Below, one piece after another: positions 17,121 to 26,807 of a stretch of DNA of 64,000 nucleotides; position 1 is the first letter of the stretch; every line of letters starts with the position of its first letter. The position numbers were made by a program, and so were the translations under genes. This DNA is from Kordiimonadaceae bacterium (GTDB lineage: Bacteria > Pseudomonadota > Alphaproteobacteria > Sphingomonadales > Kordiimonadaceae): the NCBI GenBank assembly GCA_017640725.1, contig JAEPQB010000002.1, positions 620,001 through 684,000 of the forward strand, given 5' to 3'. The notes beneath the pieces were generated by a model, which worked only from the letters and a program-made list of their open reading frames with translations, searched no databases and was not told the DNA's origin.

Positions 17121-17134
17121 TCACACAAGTGTGA
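17121..17134. promoter_or_regulatory. Palindromic operator upstream of TonB receptor
   Basis: TCACAC-AA-GTGTGA is a perfect 6-2-6 palindrome about 250 nt before the receptor start, of the form bound by CRP-type or GntR-type dimers. No regulator gene is adjacent. Confidence 0.4.
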
Positions 17135-17385
17135 TCGTTGATCCAAAAGGGAATTTTCCTCGTTTCAACCTGTGCGATGAACGGTTCGTCGAATAAGAAA
17201 CCCTTTTGGCGCGAAAACTGGCAAACAGCCCAAAGTGTAATCTTATAACATCAACCAACAAGCGATTGACGCAGCGTTACCTCCTCTATAAGAGCGGGCG
17301 CAGGAACCAAGTAAAACCGGTTCCAGTTAAGAGCTTTCAACCTTCGGCCGCGTTCATTGGACTGAAGGATTAGTCTGGTAGAAAC

Positions 17386-19530
17386 ATGCGACAGCAGTTT
17401 AGAGAAATGACCGATGGGGGAAGCGGTCGGAACCTCTCCCACACCCGAAAACGTCGACTTGTGGGCGCGCTTTCGTGTGCCGTAAGTCTGTTTGCGCTCA
17501 GCACGCACAGTGTCGTTGCTGCAGAAGACGAACAAGACATCCAGACCAGCACCGAGCAGGGGCGCGCGAGCTCCAGCACGGTTTATGACTCTGACTATTT
17601 TGATCAGTTCCTGCCGCAAAATGCGCTTGAGATGGTCCAGCGCTTGCCTGGCTTTAATTTTGACCGCGGCAGCGATGCCCGCGGCTTTGGCGGCACGGCA
17701 GGCAACGTGCTGATTGATGGCGCGCGCCCCGGCTCTAAAAACAGCCTGGATGACGTGCTGCGCCGCATTCCAGCTGCCCAGGTCGCACGCATCGAAGTGC
17801 TGCGCGGCGGGGTCGGTGCCAGCGACACGCAGGGCCAAACGGTTGTCGCCAACGTCATCCGCATCGAAGGCGCCAGCACCGGCACGTCCGTGGTGCGCCT
17901 TGTGCGTAAAAACGATGGCTCCATTCGCCCACAAACCGAAACATCCTATTCCACCACAATTGATGGCTGGGAAACCAGTTCCAAGCTTGATGCGGCCCTG
18001 CGCCGCCAGCCACGCGATATTTCCTTCAGGAACTTCGACGAAAACAACGAGCTTGTGGCCAGCGGCGAAGAAGAACGGCCCGAGAATTTCAAATGGATGT
18101 GGTACACGGGCGAAGCCAGTAAAGACCTGTTTGGCGGCAAACTGGTTCTGAATACTGTGCTGGGCGTGGATACTTTTGATGCGCTGTCTTCCCGTGACGT
18201 GTTTGATGGTGGACTGCCGGACAGTTCACCCGATGGGCTGGTGCTGATTGACGTGAACCGCGACTATTATGAAGCCTCGCTTGGCGCCGACTGGACCAAA
18301 ACAACATCCAAGGACTGGAAAATCCGCCTGCTTAGTTTCACGCAAATGAGCTGGCGTGATTTTGTCAGCCAGTTCATCGATGAAACGCCGCAGGGCACGC
18401 AGGTTTTCCGCAGCGATTTTGACAATTCGCAAGACCGTCTCGAGAGCATCTTCCGCGGTACGTACGGCAAAGTAGGCAGCGCAAAACTGAAGCCCGAATT
18501 TGGTGCCGAGGTCGCGTACAACCAGCTTGAAAGCTCGTTTGATCTGTTTCAGGAAGACGAAAATGGTGTCGTGGAACTCGACGTGCCGTCAGCCAACGCA
18601 AAAGTGTCTGAAATTCGCGCCGAAGCCTTCACCAACCTGGTGTGGAACGCAAGCGACAAGCTGACCATTGATGGTGGCCTGACATGGGAAATCTCCCGGA
18701 TCAAGGTAACCGGCGACAGTGACAATACGCAGACATTCAAGTTTTTAAAGCCGTCAGCAAACGTCACCTATAACTGGAAAGAAAATCTGCAATTGCAGCT
18801 GCGCGCAAGCCGTACAGTTGGCCAATTGAATTTTGAAGATTTTGCCGCTTCCAACGACATCACGGACGAGCGCGTGCTGGCAGGCAACCCGCAATTGAGC
18901 CCCGACCAGACATGGCGGCTTGAGGGATCAGTTGACTGGCGCTTCAACAGCAAAGGCTCGCTTGTTGTTACTCTTTTCCACGAGTGGCGACAGGATGTGC
19001 TTGAGCAGATTCAGCTGCCATCCGGCGGCGCGGGCCTGGGTAACGCGGGCAATGCCACTTTTTATGGCATTGAGGCAGACATGATCCTGCCACTTGATTT
19101 CATCATCCCTGGTGGCCGGCTCGAGGCAGGGTACCGCCTGCGCGAAAGCAGTCTGTTCGACCCAATCATTGGCCGCGATCGCCGCCTAAGTGACATCACC
19201 AAACAGTTCATCAGTGCCGAATTCCGGCATGACATTGTGGCCGAGCGTTTCAGCTGGGGTGTAGCGATGGACGGCGGCTTTGAAGAACCAAACTTCTTTG
19301 TGTCGGAACAGCTGGATTTCGAGGGTCCTTACCGGTTCAATTTCTATGCAGAAACCACCCGTTGGTTTGGCGTGAAAATGCGCCTGGAATGGAACCGTTT
19401 CACTGGCAATGCGTTTGACCGTGACCGGTCTTTCTTTGACCCGGACCGGGGTGGTGCATTTGTGGGCCGCGAGCTGCAAGTGCGCGATTTTGGCAATACC
19501 ATTCGGTTTGAGGTAACTACTCAGTTCTGA
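17386..19530 (+). CDS. TonB-dependent outer-membrane receptor
   Basis: 714 aa. A basic N-terminus followed by a hydrophobic segment (GALSCAVSLFALSTHSVVAA) is the signal peptide. The plug domain follows (ALEMVQRLPGFNFDRGSDAR, GTAGNVLIDGARP, LRRIPAAQVARIEVLRGG at ~75-145). The rest is a beta-barrel rich in alternating aromatic strands, closing with an F-terminated strand (IRFEVTTQF). Such receptors import siderophores, vitamins or glycans using TonB energy; the ligand is not evident. The start is weakly defined (an ATG at codon 8 is also possible). No TonB/ExbBD genes nearby. Monocistronic. Confidence 0.85.
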   Translation: MRQQFREMTDGGSGRNLSHTRKRRLVGALSCAVSLFALSTHSVVAAEDEQDIQTSTEQGRASSSTVYDSDYFDQFLPQNALEMVQRLPGFNFDRGSDARGFGGTAGNVLIDGARPGSKNSLDDVLRRIPAAQVARIEVLRGGVGASDTQGQTVVANVIRIEGASTGTSVVRLVRKNDGSIRPQTETSYSTTIDGWETSSKLDAALRRQPRDISFRNFDENNELVASGEEERPENFKWMWYTGEASKDLFGGKLVLNTVLGVDTFDALSSRDVFDGGLPDSSPDGLVLIDVNRDYYEASLGADWTKTTSKDWKIRLLSFTQMSWRDFVSQFIDETPQGTQVFRSDFDNSQDRLESIFRGTYGKVGSAKLKPEFGAEVAYNQLESSFDLFQEDENGVVELDVPSANAKVSEIRAEAFTNLVWNASDKLTIDGGLTWEISRIKVTGDSDNTQTFKFLKPSANVTYNWKENLQLQLRASRTVGQLNFEDFAASNDITDERVLAGNPQLSPDQTWRLEGSVDWRFNSKGSLVVTLFHEWRQDVLEQIQLPSGGAGLGNAGNATFYGIEADMILPLDFIIPGGRLEAGYRLRESSLFDPIIGRDRRLSDITKQFISAEFRHDIVAERFSWGVAMDGGFEEPNFFVSEQLDFEGPYRFNFYAETTRWFGVKMRLEWNRFTGNAFDRDRSFFDPDRGGAFVGRELQVRDFGNTIRFEVTTQF

Positions 19531-19618
19531 GGCATTATTAGGCCGTTGACAACGTTGCCAATATCTACCACATCTATGACCTACGGGCACGACTAGGGGG
19601 TGCACGAAAGTTAAGTTT

Positions 19619-20728
19619 GTGAAAGTAAAAACCGGAAGAAAACTGGTAGTATTCTTTCTGGGGGCGGCTGTGCTCGCCTCCTGCGCTATATCACCTGCTG
19701 AACGTGCACTGGAAGGCGCGCCCGCCCACCACACCACGCGCGGGTTCAAGAACCTTTATATTGAAGAACCCAACAAGTCCTTCTTCTCTTTCATTCGTAT
19801 GCGCCTGTTCGGCGGCTACGAGTGGGCCGACCATGAAAAAACCGCAGGCGATGTGCCGTTTCAGATGCTGGAGCTGGACCGGGTTAAGAACCCACCGCTC
19901 AATCAACTGCAGGTCAGCTGGCTTGGGCACTCCACATTCCTGATCCAGTATCGCGGTATCAATGTGCTGACCGACCCCATCTTTTCCAACCGGGCGTCAC
20001 CCGCCAGCTTCGCCGGGCCCAAGCGCTATACGCCCCATGTGGTGAGTTATGAGGACCTGCCCCGCATTGATTATGTAGTGATCAGCCACAATCATTATGA
20101 CCATTTGGACGACACAGCAGTTGAGCTCCTTGGCGATGGCCCAGAATATATGGTGCCCCTTGGACTGAAGAGCTGGTTCGTAAGTGAAGGCGTGTCTGAA
20201 GACCGCGTTCATGTGTTTGACTGGTGGCAAAAACGTCAAGCAAGCACAGCGCAGAATATTCGTTTTACCGCTCAGCCATCACAGCATTGGTCCGCGCGTG
20301 GCCTGTTTGATCGCCGTGCAACCCTGTGGGCCAGTTGGCGCATTGAGCTGGAGGACCACAGCATCTGGTTCGGCGGCGACACCGGTTATAACGAGCGCCT
20401 GTTCAAAGAAATTGGCCAGCAAGCTGGTCCGGTTGATCTGGCGCTTATCCCGATCGGCGCATACGACCCGCGCGATTTCATGCAGACCTATCATGTGGAC
20501 CCGGATGAAGCAGTCGCGATCCATCAGGACATTGGCGCGGCGCAAAGCATCGGCATGCATTGGGGTACTTATCCCCTGACAGCAGAGGAGCCGATGGACC
20601 CACCGCGTCGCCTGGCACAGGCCCGCGAGCGTGAGGGATTGGCGGAATCAGACTTCCGTGCCCTTGACCTTGGGCAAACCATTTTGATTGAAAAGCGGGC
20701 GCCGGCTGTGTCTACCGACGCGCCTTAA
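19619..20728 (+). CDS. MBL-fold metallohydrolase lipoprotein (UlaG/NAPE-PLD-like)
   Basis: 369 aa from GTG 19619. The signal ends in a lipobox (AAVLAS-C), so it is a membrane-anchored lipoprotein. The catalytic domain shows SWLGHSTFLIQYRGINVLTD, the metal motif H157-N-H159-Y-D161-H162, SQHWSARGLFDRR, WFGGDTGYN and a late GMHWGTYPL, as in the branch that includes NAPE-PLD-type hydrolases and UlaG. It should bind two metal ions and hydrolyse a phosphodiester or lactone; the substrate is unknown. It sits 90 nt after the TonB receptor in the same direction, so co-expression is possible. Confidence 0.88.
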   Translation: MKVKTGRKLVVFFLGAAVLASCAISPAERALEGAPAHHTTRGFKNLYIEEPNKSFFSFIRMRLFGGYEWADHEKTAGDVPFQMLELDRVKNPPLNQLQVSWLGHSTFLIQYRGINVLTDPIFSNRASPASFAGPKRYTPHVVSYEDLPRIDYVVISHNHYDHLDDTAVELLGDGPEYMVPLGLKSWFVSEGVSEDRVHVFDWWQKRQASTAQNIRFTAQPSQHWSARGLFDRRATLWASWRIELEDHSIWFGGDTGYNERLFKEIGQQAGPVDLALIPIGAYDPRDFMQTYHVDPDEAVAIHQDIGAAQSIGMHWGTYPLTAEEPMDPPRRLAQAREREGLAESDFRALDLGQTILIEKRAPAVSTDAP

Positions 20729-20730
20729 CC

Positions 20731-21537
20731 TTATTCGCTTTCCCAGCTAAGGGCTGGATAACTTGGAAACGCCAGCGGCTCGCTGATGCCTTCTGCGGCA
20801 AGCTGCTCGGCCTGTGCGCGCAGCGCCAGCAAATCGTCAGTCAGTTTGTAACGGAAGTTGCGCACTTCGCGCCACAGGTCTTCAAACCCGTCAGGATAAT
20901 CTGGCTCCATCGCAAGCTGCGGACCGATCAGGTCATAGCCAGCAACAAGGCGTGCGGCCTCTTGTGCTTCAAAGGCATCAATACTGTCAAAGTAGGCTTG
21001 AAGCGCCGCTTCAGGCGCGGGTGCTGGCGAACGGGCAGTTTCCGCTTCTTTGGCAAAATAGGCGCGGGTGTCTGGATAGCTTATGCTGTCAGCATTGCGC
21101 CACATATGCATGGTGCGGCTGTTGGTCAGCATTTCTGTTTCAGGGTCGATGATCATGACCGTGGGTGTCGCATAAATGGATGGCATACCAAAGCGCTGGT
21201 TCACGGCCCGCGCATCAGACAGATAGCCCACATCAACGTACAAAACTTCATATTTGTCGTCGATCACGTCGCCCACATCGGCGCTGCGGAACCGTTTAGC
21301 AAGGCCACGGCTGTCATGGCACCAGGTGGCGCCCATCACAATCAGGGCAAGCTTGCCGGTGTCGCGCGCTTTTGCAAGCGTGGCGTCAACTTCCGCCATC
21401 ACATCTGCAGACGGCAGGTACGGGCTATCGAAGCCCTCTTCCTCGCTGGCTTTCGTGACCTGAACAGTGAAAAAAACTGCGGCGACAAGGCTCGCCAACA
21501 ACGCCCGCCACAGTGGCTGAGCTGATAATCGTACCAT
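20731..21537 (-). CDS. Exported thioredoxin-like protein with CxxS active site
   Basis: 268 aa. ATG 21537 is preferred over a GTG 9 nt upstream. The signal peptide spans ~1-30. A thioredoxin fold follows: LALIVMGATWCHDSRGLAKR, YEVLYVDVGYL, and the cis-Pro loop YATPTVMIID. The usual CxxC is C73-H-D-S, leaving one cysteine, which suggests an isomerase-like or non-reductive role. The C-terminal ~100 residues are helical and Glu/Ala-rich. Convergent with the MBL gene, with 2 nt between stops. Periplasmic location inferred. Confidence 0.8.
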   Translation of the reverse strand: MVRLSAQPLWRALLASLVAAVFFTVQVTKASEEEGFDSPYLPSADVMAEVDATLAKARDTGKLALIVMGATWCHDSRGLAKRFRSADVGDVIDDKYEVLYVDVGYLSDARAVNQRFGMPSIYATPTVMIIDPETEMLTNSRTMHMWRNADSISYPDTRAYFAKEAETARSPAPAPEAALQAYFDSIDAFEAQEAARLVAGYDLIGPQLAMEPDYPDGFEDLWREVRNFRYKLTDDLLALRAQAEQLAAEGISEPLAFPSYPALSWESE

Positions 21538-21607
21538 TAGAAACACCCCGCATGTTGCCTGCGCGCACCCTAAAGGGGTCGCCGGGTTTGCGCAAGCGTC
21601 TGCGCTG

Positions 21608-23026
21608 TTATGCCGCCTGTTTGGCGGTAACTTCCGCGATGAACTGCTGCAGTTTCATCATGGCAGGCGCGCCGTTGTTTTTGAACTTCATGAGAATTTC
21701 CATATTCTCCGGGTCGCTGGTGTCCGCGTCCTGCACGAGGCGGGTGAAACCATCGAGGCGGTTGTCTTTGATCCAGGCGCGCAGCTCCTTGTCCTGGCTC
21801 CAGCGCATCTGGTTCATCATCATGCCCGCCTGGCAAATGATCCAGTCCGTGTCATGGTTCGGCAGGGGCACAACCGTGCACAGGTCGTTTTTCTCGCGCT
21901 CGGTTTCATAGTGGGCCTCTACATAGGCAACAAACGAGCCCGAAAACACCGGCTGGATGGTGCGCACAGTTTGGATGGTCACCAGATTGCCGTCAAACAC
22001 CGGATACTGTTCCGTGACAGGTACGGCACGAGCAGAGCAATCCACATAGAGTGCGTTTTTGTCGGTTGGCACCGCGCCTTTTTCCAGCTGGATTTCACTT
22101 TCGGTGATGTGCGACACCCGGCCGAGGCGGATAACGTTTTTCACGCGCCGCAGCATTTCCATTTCGGGAATGCTGATGGTGGCGCCGTGATACATCTCTG
22201 GCTTCACGCTCTGATCAATGCGCACAAGGCAACCCTCTGCCTCAAGGCGCTCGAACAGGTCATCGATCGAGTCTGCCTTTGCAATGCATTCCATCTGGCG
22301 CGCCTGCGCGCCGATGGTGGTTTTGAAAAACTCCGCCGCTGGTTGCGTATTCTCACGCGGGTGCAGCCAACCATCGCGCGGCATGATCCATTTGATCATG
22401 TCTGGGTCCACGCCTTTCTCCAGCAGCCACAGGATGGCATCAATGCCGGTCTTGCCGCCGCCGACAATCACATAAGCAGATGGAATTTCTTGAATAGATG
22501 GCAGCGCGTTCAGTGGCACGCGGGTCAGGCCCTCATCGATGGTGTAGCTCGGTGTGTGCGTTGAGGGCACAGAGGTTTTGAAGTAGGTAGCGTCCACCAC
22601 CTTCTTTTTCACGTCCACTTCATAGGTGTCGCCAGAGCTGATGCCACGGAACTTGCCGTCACCTTCATAGTCACACATGGGGAAATACTGCACCCGGCCT
22701 GATGGCAGGAAGGTGTGCTTCATGACCTGGTCAAAGTAGGCACTCACTTCCGCGCCGGACGCCAATTCCATCAGACCTTTGTTGAGGCCCACCTCGTCCT
22801 TCAGCCCCGTGCCAAGCGGTTTGGAGCTAACGCCGTAAAACGCGGACGGCTGGTGCAAGTTCACGAAACTATAGGCATCATTCCAGTGGCCACCAGGCAT
22901 ATGGTGACGGTCCACCATGATGATTGTGGCGTCCTTGTTTTCCGTCAGCATGGTGTCAGCAAACGCCATTCCCACGGCACCTGTGCCTACAACCAGATAA
23001 TCTGCTTCAAGTTTGTGGTGTGCCAT
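21608..23026 (-). CDS. FAD/NAD(P)-binding flavoprotein (monooxygenase-like)
   Basis: 472 aa. GGGAGAG precedes ATG 23026. Two dinucleotide-binding motifs are visible: DYLVVGTGAVGMAFADTML at ~9-27 for FAD and AYVIVGGGKTGIDAILWLL at ~190 for NAD(P). Between them HWNDAYSFVNLHQPSAFYGV resembles the substrate-facing loop of class-B-like flavoproteins. No fused partner domain. Divergent from a TetR regulator across two palindromic operators, implying induction by a small molecule that the enzyme oxidises. The substrate cannot be read from the sequence. Confidence 0.82.
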   Translation of the reverse strand: MAHHKLEADYLVVGTGAVGMAFADTMLTENKDATIIMVDRHHMPGGHWNDAYSFVNLHQPSAFYGVSSKPLGTGLKDEVGLNKGLMELASGAEVSAYFDQVMKHTFLPSGRVQYFPMCDYEGDGKFRGISSGDTYEVDVKKKVVDATYFKTSVPSTHTPSYTIDEGLTRVPLNALPSIQEIPSAYVIVGGGKTGIDAILWLLEKGVDPDMIKWIMPRDGWLHPRENTQPAAEFFKTTIGAQARQMECIAKADSIDDLFERLEAEGCLVRIDQSVKPEMYHGATISIPEMEMLRRVKNVIRLGRVSHITESEIQLEKGAVPTDKNALYVDCSARAVPVTEQYPVFDGNLVTIQTVRTIQPVFSGSFVAYVEAHYETEREKNDLCTVVPLPNHDTDWIICQAGMMMNQMRWSQDKELRAWIKDNRLDGFTRLVQDADTSDPENMEILMKFKNNGAPAMMKLQQFIAEVTAKQAA

Positions 23027-23129
23027 TGCACTCTCCCGAAATTTACTTTTCTTCCCGCCGCCCGTTTGGGCTTGGTGCGGACCCTATGCATAGAATTGGA
23101 CAAACTTGAGGCGATCCGATATAGCTATG

Positions 23130-23168
23130 CATAACACTGTTATGCCTGACATATATAACACTGTTATG
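23130..23168. promoter_or_regulatory. Two palindromic TetR operators
   Basis: CATAACACTGTTATG (23130-23144, a perfect 7-1-7 palindrome) and TATAACACTGTTATG (23154-23168), centres 24 bp apart, lie between the divergent flavoprotein and TetR genes. This is the clearest operator pair in the window. Confidence 0.75.
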
Positions 23169-23203
23169 TTTGTCAAGAGTGACTGAATAGGATGTGACGA
23201 AAC

Positions 23204-23794
23204 GTGCCCAAAGACGGTTCCATGAGCGAAAGCAAACAGAAGATCCTTGAAGCGGCGTCTGAGCTGTTTTTAGAGGGCGGCGTGAAGGCCATGAGCGTGC
23301 GCGCCATTGCGGCCAAGGCGGGCGTGTCCACCATTGGTATCTACAGCCACTTTAAGGGCAAGCAGGGCATTCTGGACGCGCTGTTTATCGAAGCGACCGA
23401 AATGGTCTCTGCCGCAATGGACGCCGGTAACGGCGCACCCACCGCAAAGGCGGGCATGATGGCAAACGCCGAAGCCTACCTCGACCTGGCGGAAAAGCAC
23501 TATGCCCATTACCGGCTGTTTTTCGGCGAAAGCGACCCGGACTATACCCCGTCAGAAGAAGCGCAGGAACTGGCGCGCGCCGCCTTCATGAAACTGAGGG
23601 AGCACGCAGCCAAGCTGCACCCGGCGGACGCATCCAGCCAAGACATTCAGGAAACTGCACTCACATTTTGGGCGCTCTTGCACGGGTTTGTCGGCCTGAC
23701 CCGCCATATGGGCGCACCGCGCGCGGGTGTGGCGGACTGGCGTGCCCTGATCATGCGCGCAGTCGAAGAAAAGCTAAATACCTACCTCAATTGA
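23204..23794 (+). CDS. TetR/AcrR family regulator of the flavoprotein
   Basis: 196 aa from GTG 23204; an alternative ATG at 23222 gives 190 aa and neither start has a strong ribosome site. The HTH is KILEAASELFLEGGVKAMSV, then RAIAAKAGVSTIGIYSHFKG. The C-terminal domain includes LTFWALLHGFVGLTRH, typical of TetR ligand-binding domains. Two identical operator cores lie 36-75 nt upstream, so it very likely represses itself and the divergent flavoprotein gene. Confidence 0.88.
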   Translation: MPKDGSMSESKQKILEAASELFLEGGVKAMSVRAIAAKAGVSTIGIYSHFKGKQGILDALFIEATEMVSAAMDAGNGAPTAKAGMMANAEAYLDLAEKHYAHYRLFFGESDPDYTPSEEAQELARAAFMKLREHAAKLHPADASSQDIQETALTFWALLHGFVGLTRHMGAPRAGVADWRALIMRAVEEKLNTYLN

Positions 23795-23868
23795 GCTCTT
23801 GTACTTGATACGAGATTCGACTCTCGACCTGCTTCATGCCTAGAATGCTACCCTAGGGAGACGGGGCA

Positions 23869-25458
23869 ATGAGCGAGCAAACGAACGCCAGCCATCTGGA
23901 ACTAGATGATCCAGAATTTTTGGCCGCACATGGAAAGATATCTCCAGAAGAACGCAAGTTTCTCAACAACGTAAAACTTGGCCGCAAACATGATGCAGAG
24001 GGCGCAACCCTGAGCGCGCGATTTGTGCAAAAGCTCTTGCTTTTTGCCGACCAAATTCCACGCGCAGTAGTTGGCATTCGGCTTGAAAACTGTGTAATCG
24101 ACGGCTCCGTGAATATTTCAGGAGCCAAAATCAACAATCTGATATCAATCACGGAAAGCGAAATACAAGGTGACTTTTGCTGCGATTATACGGAGTTAAA
24201 AGCACTGTTCCTGGACGGCACAAAGGTACGCCGTTTGCGCGGCACCCGTTGCAAAGCGTCTGCGTCTATTTATTTGCGTTCGCGCATTCGCAAGTCGAAA
24301 GACTTTGGCGTTGTCAGGTTTCATGCGACCGAGGGCGTAAATCTGTCTGGTGCCCATATTGAAGGGGCCTTGTCAGCGCGCGGAGCTTACATAGAGGCGG
24401 CAATACCGAATGATAAAGCCACCGAAAAGAAGCCTAAATATGCGCTCAATATTGCCGACAGTCGCATCAGCTCGATCATCCTTGGCCCAAAGGAAAAAGA
24501 AGAGGACGAGCGTGTTTGCCCAAACGACAAACACACCGTCAATGCTTGCATAATCAAAGGCGGCATCACCTTCCAGCGGGCGCGGTGCCAAACTTTTTCG
24601 GATTCTGAACTCATTTATGAAACCATTATGGCACCAAACAGCAAAGACATTTTGGTGCTGAGGGGCTTTAAGTATGAGGCACTGGGAAGGTACGCACCGC
24701 GGGATGTTGCGTTTCGCAAAAAATGGTTGGCCGCCGACACGCGTGATGACGAACGTTTTGAACCGCAGACTTTTGAGCAGCTTTCACAAGTGCTCGCAGC
24801 ACAAGGCGATGGAGCCGCTGCCAGGGAATTTTTAGTTTATAAAGAAACCAAACTTCACGAACGCACCAAACCTTCCCTTCCCGCTTCGTATCGCAGTATC
24901 GCTCATCGGCTGACATCATGGGCACGCTGGCCATGGCATTGGCTGGTGTATGGATTCCAGAATACTGTCATGCGGTCGATTGGCTATGGCTATCGCCTGC
25001 ATCTGCTTATTCCAATTATGATTGCCGTTATTTTTGCGGGCACGGTCTATTATGATTATGCATTCCGGACGGGGCAGATCGTGCCAGCCAATGCACTTGT
25101 TGCTCGGTCAGATGCTTGGTTTGTCTGTTACCGAATTGGTGAACAGCGCTTGGCAAAAGACGAGATTCCTTTTTCCAATCCGGCATTAACAACGAGCTGC
25201 AAAAAACGACCTTTATCAGAAAACCCAACAGAAGCTGAGCGTGCTCTGTATTTTTATCCAGACTTCAATCCGTTCTGGTATTCAGTGGATGCTTTTCTTC
25301 CCATCCTTACACTCCGGCAGGAAGAATTTTGGGTAGCGCCTGATCAACACAGAAGCGTCCTTTCGGCTCGCACTTTCACTCATATATTTTCGCTATTGGG
25401 ATGGCTCTTGAGCTCACTTGGCATTGTTGGTGGTCTTGGATATCTGAACAGGTCCTAA
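23869..25458 (+). CDS. Membrane protein with N-terminal pentapeptide/beta-helix-like domain
   Basis: 529 aa. Residues ~60-250 carry irregular solenoid repeats (LENCVIDGSVNISGAKINNL, LSGAHIEGALSARGAYIEAA), i.e. a right-handed beta-helix-like domain. Residues ~290-345 are helical. Two membrane segments follow (LHLLIPIMIAVIFAGTVYY at ~390 and FSLLGWLLSSLGIVGGLGYL at the end), bracketing a ~110-residue loop with four Cys. Similar proteins are labelled membrane-associated oxidoreductase in databases, but no catalytic motif is evident. Its last 4 nt overlap the convergent TSUP gene. Confidence 0.7.
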   Translation: MSEQTNASHLELDDPEFLAAHGKISPEERKFLNNVKLGRKHDAEGATLSARFVQKLLLFADQIPRAVVGIRLENCVIDGSVNISGAKINNLISITESEIQGDFCCDYTELKALFLDGTKVRRLRGTRCKASASIYLRSRIRKSKDFGVVRFHATEGVNLSGAHIEGALSARGAYIEAAIPNDKATEKKPKYALNIADSRISSIILGPKEKEEDERVCPNDKHTVNACIIKGGITFQRARCQTFSDSELIYETIMAPNSKDILVLRGFKYEALGRYAPRDVAFRKKWLAADTRDDERFEPQTFEQLSQVLAAQGDGAAAREFLVYKETKLHERTKPSLPASYRSIAHRLTSWARWPWHWLVYGFQNTVMRSIGYGYRLHLLIPIMIAVIFAGTVYYDYAFRTGQIVPANALVARSDAWFVCYRIGEQRLAKDEIPFSNPALTTSCKKRPLSENPTEAERALYFYPDFNPFWYSVDAFLPILTLRQEEFWVAPDQHRSVLSARTFTHIFSLLGWLLSSLGIVGGLGYLNRS

Positions 25459-26198
25459 ACCAATTCAACCAACCCCAAAACGATGATGAGACTGCCAGAT
25501 ATGAGCAGGGCAATATTCAAAAGTTTCTTGTAAGTTGCTTCATCGAAGGAACGCAGGCGCTTTTGCCCCAGATAGGTACCAAGGCCCGAAGCTGCCACCG
25601 CTGCAAGCAACACTGGCCAATAATCGAAAATCGAAAATCCTATGAGCCCAAAAGCCAGGATCTTTGAAAAATGCTGGGCGACCAAACATGCGGAGTGGGT
25701 GCCGGACAGGGCTTCCTTGCTGGCAAAATCATCTTTCATCAGCACCCACAACAGGGGGCCGGATGCGCCAATAAAGGCGGTCACAAACCCAGTCACCGCA
25801 CCGATGGCATATGCATTCATGGATACCGATCCAATGCGTTCCGAAAACAAACGCCAAAAGCCACTGACATCCAACAAGATGTAGGCACCGATTAGCAGGC
25901 GAATCCACTCAAAGCCGGTAAATCGTCCAATCAGAACCGCGAGCCCGGTAAACGCAAGTGACGGGACAATAAACCGGGCTACAAATCCACGGTCTACGTC
26001 GCGCCATAGCCCAGCCACCCTAAAAATCGCTGAAAAGGCTGAAATGAAGGCGTGAAACGGAATGATGATAGTTGCAGGCACCGTTGCACTGGTAACGGCG
26101 AGCTGCATGCCACCGGTCGGGCCAATAGCGGCGACAAAGTAGGCCACACAGAAAGTGCCCACCAACAGTCCAACAAAGGGAATAAGTTCAAAAACCAC
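25455..26198 (-). CDS. TSUP (TauE/SafE) family membrane transporter
   Basis: About 247 aa. GGAG stands 7 nt before GTG 26198; a TTG one codon earlier is less well spaced. Roughly eight hydrophobic segments are visible, with the family's internally repeated halves (AAIGPTGGMQLAVTSATVPA and GFVTAFIGASGPLLWVLM). TSUP proteins move sulfite, sulfonates or other organic anions across the inner membrane. Nothing nearby fixes the substrate. Convergent with the beta-helix membrane protein gene. Confidence 0.8.
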   Translation of the reverse strand: MVFELIPFVGLLVGTFCVAYFVAAIGPTGGMQLAVTSATVPATIIIPFHAFISAFSAIFRVAGLWRDVDRGFVARFIVPSLAFTGLAVLIGRFTGFEWIRLLIGAYILLDVSGFWRLFSERIGSVSMNAYAIGAVTGFVTAFIGASGPLLWVLMKDDFASKEALSGTHSACLVAQHFSKILAFGLIGFSIFDYWPVLLAAVAASGLGTYLGQKRLRSFDEATYKKLLNIALLISGSLIIVLGLVELV

Positions 26199-26333
26199 CA
26201 ATCAACTCCGGCTCGCCGACCAAGCCTATATCCTGACAATCTGCAAGTCACTCAATAACGTTTTCGCTCAACAACTTACGGATTTGTATGGGGCTGGCCT
26301 CAAGCTCGGTGGTGGGCACTGCTAATATGAAAA

Positions 26334-26681
26334 CTATACCGTGGCTTGTTCGCTGATCTCTACCTGCAGATCTTCAAGGCTATCCAGCACCTTCACAAAC
26401 TTCTCGCCAAAGGGTGTCAGACGGTATTCCACCCGCGGTGGGATTTCGTTGTAGGCAATGCGCTCCAGGATGCCGAACTCGATATTGCGGCGCAGGCAAT
26501 CGTTCAAAACCTTGGTCGACAACCCCTCGACACTGCGCACCATTTCCCCCGGTCGGTCGATCCCTTCCGCCAGCAGCTGGTACACCGTCAGGGACCATTT
26601 GCAGCCGTAAATTGTCTCCACCATGCGCGCACTGCGGGCCGGGGCAGACTTTTGCGAAAATTTTTTTTCCTTATTTTCCAT
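26334..26681 (-). CDS. HxlR family winged-helix regulator
   Basis: 115 aa, the usual HxlR length. The winged helix is clear: YGCKWSLTVYQLLAEGIDRP, GLSTKVLNDCLRRN, FGILERIAYNEIPPRVEY, LTPFGE. HxlR proteins often sense electrophiles or aldehydes and act on adjacent oxidoreductase genes. Here it is divergent from the SDR-cupin pair, which is its most likely target. No cysteine sits at the usual redox-sensor position beyond the one in YGCKW. Confidence 0.88.
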   Translation of the reverse strand: MENKEKKFSQKSAPARSARMVETIYGCKWSLTVYQLLAEGIDRPGEMVRSVEGLSTKVLNDCLRRNIEFGILERIAYNEIPPRVEYRLTPFGEKFVKVLDSLEDLQVEISEQATV

Positions 26682-26807
26682 AAAGATACACCGCTTGGTT
26701 CTTAGGGCACCGGATTGTGCTTACTTTTCGGGCCCGCGTTTCTTGCCGATATTGCGCCTTAACAGAACACCATCGCAAACGCGAATTTCTAGTGAAAGGA
26801 AGGTACA

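Noticed and set aside
17251-17934. 227-codon minus-strand frame across the 5' end of the TonB receptor
   Set aside because: The plus frame has a signal peptide and plug domain; the minus frame has none.
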